Below, in pieces: positions 48,601-60,600 of a DNA stretch of 64,000 bases. The translations under genes and the position numbers were made by a program. The notes below the pieces were generated by a model, which was not told the DNA's origin, searched no databases, and saw only the letters and a list, made by a program, of their open reading frames with translations. The DNA lies in assembly GCF_014839805.1 (NCBI RefSeq), contig NC_051129.1, forward strand, positions 1,178,001 through 1,242,000. Direction: 5' to 3'. This stretch comes from Manduca sexta (lineage: Eukaryota > Arthropoda > Insecta > Lepidoptera > Sphingidae). Within the stretch, counting starts at the first letter, position 1. The number at the start of each line of letters is the position of its first letter.

Positions 48601-51600
48601 GATTATAATTTGTAGTTTCAATTCATACGACGGATTTCCTGTGGTAATATATGACAAAATATTTATTTATACATGCCAATGTATAGGTATAATGTTCTTG
48701 AAACAATTGGTAAAAAATATGAGTGAATGCAATAAACTTTCACTGTTTACATTTATTTTAATGCAATAACCGAACCCGCACCCTCCCGTCTCTTTGTGAG
48801 TTCAATACGCACTACACTATTTACGTATCCAAAGGAAGTGATATTACGTAACAAGAAACATTAAATCCGAGTATATTTATAAGTCGTCATCAATTAATCA
48901 AACTAGTTCAACATTCACAAGTGCTCTCTCTGTAACAACTATTTTGTAAAAAAATATTGAACTTAAGTAAATTAATTTAATTTATTGAAGTATATATTTA
49001 ATTATTTTTTTCTACATTTCTTCTCTATCAGAACTTTAATGATATCGAATCTCACACTGCTCCCTGCGCGCAATGTGCTTAAAAAGGGTACAATAATTTT
49101 CATCACATATTAATATATACTGTTAGTTCTAAAGCATTATATCGATAAAAAATCCTAAAATGATTCAAAAACACTACTCGGAAATCAGTTCAATGATTTA
49201 TATTGTTCAAGGCAAAAAATATTCATAGCATATTAAATGAGATTCTCCTTAAATATTGTAACAAATATTATTGAATTCTCTTCTTAATTCTTAAAAGCCT
49301 AATCAACAAACAATTCAAAGGAATTTCTTGTTTAGATTCCATACCTCACGTTTGAAAAACCCAAACAAACACCATGAAGAAGGACGTAATAATAATTTAA
49401 AAACAATCCAAATCATTGAGTACTACAAAACACATAAAATTTCCACAGGTCGGTTGCGAAAAGAATTTTATACCGCATAAATTGGCCAGCTTGTTTTTAC
49501 CAACGCTACCTTGAGCATCTAGAACTGAGAACACAGTCCGAAAGATTCATTCTTTCCCTATCTATTTTACTATAGGAAAGGATGCTGAACCTTTTTTTAT
49601 GATTAAAATTTGTCTGAAAATTTAAGAATGAAATATTTAATATTAATAATTTAAAAAAGGTATTCAAAAATCAGATCTTTTGGGTTCACCTATGCTTCCT
49701 GAACCCTTAAAGTACATAGGTCTAATGCAATAATTATTAATATAATAATATCAGCCCTGTATTATATACTGTCCTACTGCTGGGCCCGGACCGCTACTCA
49801 ACTAGGTACTGATTAATAATTAATAAACGTATAAGATAAAATTTTAATTTGGTAGACATTATATACAAGCCCATACCATCCAATGCATTTAAATCAGATT
49901 ACGATGGTAAAAACCATGGCTAAATACCTTGGGTAACTATATTCGACCTTATAACCTGTATTCTACATACATATTAAGTGCGTACATCGTCCCGTCCCTG
50001 GGTTGCATCTCCCAACACTCTAATATTTCACGAGCCTACATCTGCTCGCTGCTGTCTCAAGCGTTGTAGCCAGTTTCCCTGATAAATTGTAATTAAATAA
50101 ACCAATCTATCAATTACATTCTACAGCTGCAAAAGATCGTGTTCATATCGGAACATTTAGTGGGCGGTAGCGATTTTATCACATTATTTTGGCTATAATA
50201 ACCAATCCTACAGCACTTTCACCTTCTAACGTTGGGTCGAAGCCATATGTCTTATACGCATGTTTCATGACATTAAAATTTAATTTTTAGAGTACATCCC
50301 TTGTTTAAATTATCTCCTAACTGATAGCTTTAATTTCACACGGTTCAAGTTTGAAATTTACGCACAAAGAAATAATAGACATGGCAACAATTGATGCCAA
50401 GATCTTCTTACCGTTTCACAAAATGGTAGATAAAACTTTGAAGTGAAATCAGCGGTAATATTAACAATAGATTTAAATTTTCCTCAACACTTCAAAAACC
50501 AATAAAAAGCTCGTTTTCCGCCATTCGAAAGACAGCCCAATAAAATGTGATATAGAGTTTACAATCACTATTAAAATGCAATGAATCAGATTTACGATTA
50601 TCATAGTATGCGTAACGTGAAACATTCAAACCATTACCCGAATCAGTGACTAATGTGTGTGAATTTGTTGTATTAAAGAGAAACGAAAGTTAAGTCATTT
50701 AACCTACCTGGTTATTTTGAAGGTTATAATACATTTAACTTTCTAAATATTGTATACCACATTTTAATAATACGTTCGCGCACTTTAGGTGTGTATCAAC
50801 ATATTCAGGACCCAACCTAAAGCTTATGTGGCATTGGTGACTTGGTGCACAATAAACTAAGGCAGTGCGCTATTCCACTGTTCCACTCCAGACTCCCCTA
50901 ATCGAGAAATAGGGGGCATAGCCATTTGACCAACAGTTTTTTGGCAGCCCTAAAAACACCTCTTCCTCCCCCAAAATTTCCTTTAGAAATCGGCAGAACA
51001 TTCATGATTCCTAGACATACAAAAAAAACAACATTTATAGGCTACCAAAGAGCTTTTATTTCAAATCGTCGTAGAACTAAGTAAAGACTTCCTACTTCCT
51101 ATTATTATTTTTTAGATTTTAATTCAATATGTTGTTAGTGGTAAATGCTGTGTGTTCACCATTAGTAGCACACATATCAGATGCTGTACCTTATTGATTT
51201 TAAATATTGATTGATGTAATATGTAGTGCTGTTGGTGTATCTTTTTACAAATAAATAAATAAAGAGTAAATTCGCAAATCGCTCCCGCCTTCACCCTTCG
51301 CTGCACCCTATTCCGATCCACTCGACCATTACAGTCATCGGTATCGGTTGTCTAAAATTGCGTGTCGGTTTAATTGAGCTAAGTGCACTCGAATTAATTG
51401 TAAGCTAATGTCAATACAATTGAAACGGACCGCCGATACATATTCGATCTTATGTATACGTTTGTTAGTAATTGCAGTCATGTGGGGTTGGTCATTAAAG
51501 TCAATTTAATGCAGCCAAGCGAAGAGTTATTAGTTTGTTTATACTCTATGATATATTGTAAATGTGATATTGATATTTAAAGATTGGGAATTGGAACTTG

Positions 51601-54600
51601 AGAGGGGATTTAATGAGGACGTTTGGCAATCTTACTGGCCATACAAAACGTAACGAAAAGCTGTCTCATCACGCTGATGCCGAATTTCAATGAAACAGAG
51701 GTTTCAAGCCTCGTACCGGCTGTGTCATGCGACAGACAAAATTATCAACAACATGGCTTTACCACTCAATGTCCGAAAATACCTTTCAGTTAAAAATTTG
51801 TGTCATCACACATCGGATAACACGTTACAATTTGTCGTGCGATTCTCATTATATTCCTCGTGCGTAGTTTACGTCTGGGATAATAATAAGCCATCCCATT
51901 TTATTTTAAACTAGATCTGTCTCGTTGCTATCGTGGAAATAAAATTTAAATTTAAAATTCTTTCGTCTCATAAATTCATATTATTCAACTTTCCCGATGC
52001 GGGTCGGTAAACTTGTCAATATTTAGTCTAGAGTTTTAATTCAATATAACTCTTCTTATCTCAGCCAATGTGCCAATGGTTAACTTTTGGAATTATTATC
52101 TTAGAGAAACCTGGACGTCTCAATCAACAGTCTGTAATCTGTAAATATACCAAAAGAACCATGCCACCACCTCACCTCTATCTCCAGTAATCTGAATCTT
52201 GCGTCTGCTTGCAGGCAACCTGGTAACAACAGTGGCCCTGCTCATGCACCCGAAGCTGCGCGGTCACGTGACCACAATGTTCGTGCTGTCGCTCTGCGTG
52301 TCTGACCTGCTGTTCTGCGCCATCAACCTGCCGCTTACCGCGAACCGGTTCATCAAGCAGCACTGGAGCCTCGGCCCGCAGCTCTGCCAGATGTTCGCCT
52401 TCGTGTTCTATGGGAACGAAGCTGTTTCGCTCTTGTCCATGGTCGCTATCACTATAAATAGGTAAGGGTTGTTTGTATGCTTTTATTTTACTTCTGTTAC
52501 TTCAAAATTTGATTTGAAATCATCCTCGCTTTTTTATTGTTGATAGTGATGGAACTGGATACTGAAAATAAATTAATTCAGGGTTTTCAAGTTAGATGTA
52601 GAGTTTTACTTAAATGTTTTATAAACATGAATATAACAACACAAATTCGAGCCCCGAAATACTAGTTACGAAATGAAAATACGGTATCTATAATTCATTT
52701 AGTTATGAAAGATCTTCCGATGTCAGTAAAAGATATCCATATTTATCACACCTCAATGAAAACGTGTAAGCCGAAATCCCATAAAATTCGCTTATAAATT
52801 GCCCACAATGCTTTTATTATATTTAGGTTAGGGTTATTGAATTTTAAAGTGCGTGTTTACAAATGTAGCTAGTACAAGCAGAATAGATCAGAGAACTCAT
52901 ATCCATTTAACTGCTGGAATCCCAAACATCGTTTAGATTTTCATAAACAACCAGTTTTTGAGAAAACTACGTTTGTAAGCCGAACAAACGTGACGAAACG
53001 CGTTACGATGTTGTCATTACTTTTTAGTACATTGGCGATCCAATATATAAAAGTAGCTTATGGTCGTTGCTCTATTCACGTAAGATACTAATTATTCTAA
53101 TAGATTCCTATTAACCCTTAGAATCGTAATATAATAAATAAATAATATCTACCTTGTATTATATACTGTACCATTGTCGGACACGGGCCTCCTTTACTAC
53201 TGAGAGCGATTAGGCCTTAGTCCACCACGCTGGCTTAGTGCGGATTGATAGACTTCACATACCCACACAATTTCTATTGAGAACTTCTCAAGTATGCAGG
53301 TTTCCTCACGATGTTTTCCTTCACCGTTAAAGCAAGCGATAATTCACAAAGAATACACACATCACTTTAGGAAAGTTAGAGGTGTGTGCCATTGGGATTT
53401 GAACCTGTGCATTCGTCCCAGCAGTCCGTTCCACACCCAACTAGGCTATCGCCGCACTTGGCATCGTATTATACGTGATTTTTTTTATCATCCTGTTGAA
53501 TAGGTCTAATAAACAATTTCTTCACGCACACTTCATATTTTTCTATCCTGGTACGGCAAGATACGGGGTCTCAAACATAGTCGACACGTAAGTACAATAT
53601 AGTTCAAACATAATATCAACCGTCGGTTCGAATGGACCAACGGACGATACACTGGACCGGCTGCTCTCTGAGATGAACCCCCACGTGGGTTTGAAACGCA
53701 CCGTGATCGCTCACCCACATATATTTTCATATTCTACAACAAATTTTATATTTCAAAGTTTAGAACACGAGCAAAGTCGCGCCAACACGTACCCCAGTAA
53801 ATCATACCTTAATTTATTACCACCTGAAAACATGTTTGGAATAAATCATCACTGAAACAAACTGAAGAAAACTCTCTGTTAACAAAATATCAGTTATAAT
53901 ATTGTGGATATAAAATCACTTTTGATTTATTACTCGATTTCATTTTTATCAAACCAACGTAGATGTACTTAAAAATAATTTACAAGCAATTTTTCCACTG
54001 CCAAAATAATACAGATCGACGCCAAAAACAATTTAAATAAGTTTCGATACGAACTAATATCGGCAATCGGCATTGGCTAGAACACTTCGCTTTTAAACGT
54101 CCAGGGCCAGAATTGGGAAAGGTCTAACAAGGGCTATTGGTCACAATACTTTGATTTATATTGCTATAAAAAGTCTACATTAATAGTATCTTATCTACTA
54201 GTATTATTTTAGAAAGAACAATAAAAAATATGTTAACAACGCGAACCGTAAAAGAGTAATAAATTTCCCCATTCACTTAATTAATATGGGCCTCATTATG
54301 TCTTCTAAATTTAACTCATGTCCATATTTAATTGCTTAATTATGAAGATAACGATCTCTTTAATAAAGGCTGGTTTGTTTGCAGTAGACTAGACATCAAT
54401 ACAAACATACAATTGTCAATAAAGACTTCTTATCTTCGTATTGTAAGTTAAATTTACAACGACGGGCCTAATTATCTGTATTGCTTGGTCTAATATAATC
54501 CTGTCTTATTATAACAACATCAACGTGTACATTTTCATAACCTTTCTAAGACTGACGAGGGAACGGACTATTTTATAGTAAACAGCTAGGTACCCTAATG

Positions 54601-57600
54601 TTCCATAGACTGAGATATAAAACCTATTTTGAAAAACAGGTCTTAGAATTCGAAATCACCCCAACTGTACTATTTCTACAATTTAATTATTTTGCATCAT
54701 ACCTTCTACGTCCCTGTATGCGTATTATTTGGAAGATCAAAACAAATACGTCGGTTGGTTTGGCTCGCGGCGCGAGGCGAGCGGCGAGCGGCACAGATTA
54801 TAAAAGTCAGCCCGTGATTTATCACCCCCATCCCACCACTCACGGCGCAAAGTTGTAAAACAAATCTTTTTATCCGCACCTCTAGTGCTATAGTGTTGTA
54901 CTCGAATCGATTGTTGTAAAAATGCATTCATTAAATATCGAACAGAAACGAGTTGGAACTTGGCCCTCTTCATATACAACACGCCTTCATTGCTGAAGGG
55001 CAGCCATTTTTTGCCATGTGTTCTCCGTCCTATGATGTGATAGGAGGCGAGCTGTTCATAACAATTAGGTAATATAACCATAAAGCATTAATGACTTACA
55101 GCAAATAACTCAACCAATAGTCAGAACCTCTCATGAACGTCACAGATTGATTTGTAGAGTCTTCCGCAAGCTCCTTAAGATGCTAAATAAAGCTGACACT
55201 CAACGTTGATGTTCTAGGCAGTAATCACTGCTTACATCCTTGATCAAGCAGCTGCGATTGAACAATTATGAGCTGTAAATCATGGTGGAATTAAGTACTA
55301 ATTACCTTGAAAATTGGTAATTACAATTATGTACTAAATATTGTTATTGCGTCTACATTCTGTTACACAATCTTCAAGCCTCAAGCCATCATGAGTCACC
55401 TTGTCCCGTCATTCGGTCAGACGAATTCTATTCCGGCAATCGAGTACAAAGCACTCGAGTGCTCGAAATAATCGGATACACTTCAACCGGCCCAGCGCTA
55501 GGCGATTTCATTCAAAACCTCCTATAAATAGCTTCAGACGCAATGATAGGCGGATCGAAACCCGCGGCCTCGCGATTACAAGTGGTTATGTTAGAAATAA
55601 TTTTTTTACTCGTTCAAATGATAACATCCTGTGGAAATCTTCACATCTGATTAATCGATTGTATGGTTTAATGTCGGCCAGATCGTTTATCTGGCACGGA
55701 TATCATCAGGAAAGGTGGCAGGTCTCTTGTAAGACCCTGATGAGTACCATCGGTTTTTGTTTAAGTGTAAGATGTGTGTACCTAACCACTGTTTTGACGA
55801 AAATGTACATGAAAAGTTTTCAGCCTTGACGCTTGCTTAGACGCTCGTTCTACTTGTCAATCAGTTAAACATCCTACTAATAATATAAATGCGAAAGTTT
55901 GTGAGAATAGATGTATGGATGTATGTATGTTTGTTACTCTTTCACGAAAAAACTACTAAATGGATTTAAAACTTTACAGTAATAATGGTTATACATCAGA
56001 ATAACACATAGGCTATAATTTATAATGATTTTGTATAATTTGGTCATAATATAACGATCCATATTAAAGAAAGTCGGAAAAAATATTGCTATCTTAGCCT
56101 ACGCTGCCTAAACCGTTAGACTTAGATAATGATTATGTACCGTAGGATTGTTTGTCTTAAATAGTTCTAAATAAAAGTCCGCGACAGCATATATCTACCT
56201 TTTATGTAGAAGCCAAAATAATGACTCATAAATATAATTAAACTGACTTTTATCCCAGAAAACTCCTTCACGCGGGCGAACCCGCGAGCAAAAGCTAGTA
56301 AAATATAATTATTGTAATTATATTATCCACTGTACCCTATACCTGACATTATATTGTTTCGCCGTGTGTAAGAATCATTTATGATTGAATACCGTTTAAT
56401 CCTCCGTGTAACATTATCCATAGTCTAATAACCGCATAATTGATAATGTTCATTAGCGTGGATCGAGTTAATAGTGCGCGAACACTTGTTACGTGAAAAA
56501 ATTACTCTCAACAGCAATAAGTATAAATCATTGTGAAAGAACATAATTAGTTTGCAGACCTTTTTAAGAAAATTGACGAAGTTATTCAAAAACAAATAAA
56601 CTGGGACATACACGCTGAAAACGCGCAAGGGGTTAAACAAAAATAGTCCTTAAAATCCAAGTGGAAGCAAACAATAATGATCTGAAATCTCCTCATTCTC
56701 CATCTCAGGGTCATCATAAACTAAGAAATCGTAGGTCGTTCCGCGACCTTTAAAAAAGTGATATTCAAATGAATCCTTCCTAAATCCATTGACCTAATCA
56801 ACCAAGTTGCAACCTTAACACATAATACGTGGCTCTGTTTTTAATGCACGCATTAGTTAATATCCCCTGCTGTACATACAAAACAATGTAACCGTTACCA
56901 GTCATTAATATTAATCGAGAGCCAAATTTGAAGGTAGCCGAACCAACCAAAACGATGGGTGGTAGAGTTTTATGTCAGCTATATAAGAATGTGTCGCTGA
57001 CATTGGTGGGAGGTCTCTCTTATGTGGGAGTCCGCCTGGGTAGGTAACACTACAATGTTCATTTTTTTGCCGCCAGGCAGCAGTGTCTAGTCACTGTTGT
57101 ATTCCGGTTTAAAGGACATTGTAGCCAGTGTAAGTACTGGATTCTTATTCTCTATGACAGTGTAAACTTGTAACACGGCTGCGCTACTTTATCTTCGTGA
57201 AATTTGCGTGGAATGGTATTCTGTATGCCAATTTCTATTGTCTTAAACCTCGATCCTTCGACAAAATAATCAGTTCAGGGATATAATTTATGGCAAATTA
57301 CTTTTTATAGCAATACTAGTATCTCGACTCACACACAACTGACTGGTTCAATAATCTTGTCTTGACACTCATTTTAAAATGATTCGAACAGACGCAAAAC
57401 AAGACAAACCCCGGACCTTCAACAGCGATAAACCTTGAGTAACTTGTAGGGTCATTATCATCTCCCCTCCAAAGTAATTAGAGAACAATGGGTCCATTTT
57501 TGTATAAATTGAAACGTTACGATCACACACGCCGGAGCTCTATTAAAGACTATAAATTATACCATACGGGTCCTTAATTCATAAGCATTCAACATGGTGT

Positions 57601-60600
57601 TGTGATGAACTCATCTATATTCATGTATTAAAAAGTTTATTATAGGTTAAAAGTAAAAAAGATTTAAATTTTGATCAAATGAGACAAAAAGAAAATTAAT
57701 TTTGTGATATTTTTCATACTAATATGACTCAAGATTTATACATACACTCCAAGTTCAGTACCAAAAATTCTCTTATATGATACCTATATATGTAGGGCAC
57801 ATAAAATCACATATTTTTAACTCCTTCATTAGTTAGATTCTACTTATTGAATTTATTCTAATTAATTAGAATATTGGCATAGGATTACTTTCTATAAAAT
57901 ACATCTTTCATATCGAAGTTTTAAAATTTCACCTAAGCACTAAGTTAGAGAGACAGATAGAAAAAGCTGGGTTAACACTTTAAAATTATGGGAATCTAAA
58001 AACATTAATCTAATGGTAAATTAATCACTTCTCAGTCCATCTTTCTCTAGTAGCGGAACGATTTTTTTCAGTTCTTTAATCAGTAAATTACATAAAGACT
58101 ACTCTCGAATGCCAGTAACTGTTACATTCACCGTACTCGCCGGACCATGGCATACAGCGGCATGCGAGGAAACTAGACCACTGCCCACACCATTAGCAGG
58201 CAGTCACGCGTGCTTCTATTATATGTAATTTCTAATTGATTTGAGCCAATACTTTAGTATACTTGCTTTTGCTGGTATCGCCTGCAAATTCCGTGCCTGG
58301 AATGAATTATTGAATCCTTCTAGGCGAATTTTCGGCCACTCTGGCTAATATCAACGGAGATCAGCCAGGTACGCAGGAGATATTATAGTGCACAAGTGTG
58401 TGCGCAATACACATGTGCACTCGCTGTTCTTTCACTCCCATAGTCCGGTGAGACGGCAATCCGACATGACCGATGAGGGATCAGGCGCAGGACCAACGGC
58501 TTTGCGTGCGTTCCGAGGCTCCAAGCTGTGACTGAGTAATGTTTTGAGATAGAAAAGCCCCGTCACAATTATTTTGACCCGACCCGGGATTCAAACTCAT
58601 GACCTAGCCGTACTCGTACCGTGTACAATTACAAACTACGCCACCGAGGCAATCAAAGCCTGGAATAAGGGCCACATTAATACATACAACTCAGCTTCGC
58701 GCTGAAGACCGATATCAGCTGAGACGCTATCAAGTTAAAGTCGGCACTCACGATATTTTTTGCTGGTTTTAGGATATATTTTATATCTGCCCGGCTTACA
58801 ACGACCATAAACAAGGTGTTAAAACCGCCATAGTGACTCACGTAAGTGTGTCTCGTTCCGGGATCAGCCGGTGTATATCAGGCTCCAAGATGCCGGCATA
58901 ATTGTGTCGACTGCCGAGGAGTAATCATCTCTCGTCACTCGACATTCTATTGGATCCTACTCCACTTACCATCAGGTGCAGTGCACTTGGCCATGCTCGT
59001 ATATTCTGTCATATCGCAGAAATATTCTAATGTGTAGAAAAATATGTAAGGTACCCTACACTATTTTAGTGTACCAAATTACGACAAACATAAAACAATT
59101 CTTTTACTGTAATACAAATGTAGGGTAACGCATATCCAGCCTGTTTTATCAGGCCATTTATCGGCTCTGCACTTAACGCAGCTTGAGCGGCCTCCCGCGT
59201 GTTCCCAGTGTTTGAAAGGCTAAGTGACTTCTGTAGATGCTGTGTTTATTATTTACATATAATTAAGTGTACAAACAGACGTGACTAATGGAAGTTTATT
59301 ATGTATTTTTTCTATACGCTTTCAGTCACCTTTTCATAAATTAAATTAAGTTGAACAGTCCACAGTAGCTGATCACGGCATATTAGGTACAGAAGATTAA
59401 TATTAGACCATATTTGTGAAGAAACAAGGTATTATTTATAATGTTTTATATTTTTATGTAATCTGGGTTTACCATAAACCCGTTTGTTCCGCTTATCTTC
59501 ATAATAAAAAAGTTATTAAATTATTTTAAACAGCCGACTGTAGTAAGTAATAAATGTCATAAAATTCATTCACAAACAATCTATTTTCATTATACAAATA
59601 TGTTTTTATTACACGAGAAGACATAAAGCTCTGTTTTATGATTTCGTAACTTCAAGTACTGAAATCGGATGCACCCGGTGCGGCGCCGGCGCAGGCGTAA
59701 GTCACTGCCGGATAGAGATTAATGTAAACATTCATTTACTTTGAATTTTTTTTATGTGGTACGGGCAACTTCCCTAATGGTTTAAGCTGCTGGAAAATCT
59801 GATAAGACTGTACTTAACTTGTATTATGAATTATAATGTTTGCATTAACAGATTTTGTATAAAATGACAATTGATCCTCGAAAGGTCGTGAGAAAATAAT
59901 AATATAAAAACCGCGATAGTTATCCGCAAAATACATTTATGTCAATAAATAGATTATTGTTAAACGTGGTATTTATAAAATCGTTAATAACTTTCAAACA
60001 CACGAACTCAAACGATTTCTAACATGTTCATTCTATTGCCGCTAGCCACAAAGAAAACCAACCAATTACCAACAACATTAATGATTTTTAAACGAAGCCA
60101 TCTGAAAAACCAAATATAATACTTTTTGCCGTTCGAAATGAGACCACACATGTGAATCTCGCGGACAACTAATGTCTTGCGAGGCGGATGTAAAAATAAA
60201 AGCGTATGGGCGGGTCAGTACCCCGCGCACAAAGGGCCCGCCTGTTTGGACACGACTTACCGACCTGCTGAGTGATCGCATGTGCTTTAGACCTTTTTGT
60301 GAAAAGGGGGTATAGAGTAACAGTTCGGGCAATAAATAAGTAAGCAATAGGTATGTACTCCATTGCGGCTTGGTAGTCTGTGGTAGTTGACTTCCTTTTA
60401 TGTAGAATTTCTGTAGAATCTAATTATAGTCAGAACAATTTGTAGACCGCATTTATGCATATAGTACCTATATGTAGTGTTCCCTTTTAGAAAATTTCAC
60501 CATTCGCCACTGCGTAGTTTGGCATCAAACAAAGCGGCACAACAAGCGTCCACAATTATATCTGTTATTATATTAATATTATAGCTTTTATAAATGAACT

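Noticed and set aside
54598..55081. Frames of 86 to 114 codons around the CpG block
   Set aside because: They overlap on both strands, include a SINE fragment, and show no domain or splice context.
58389..58421. Imperfect palindrome GTGCACAAGTGTG...CACATGTGCAC as a regulatory site
   Set aside because: It lies in the body of the SINE A2 copy, which explains it.
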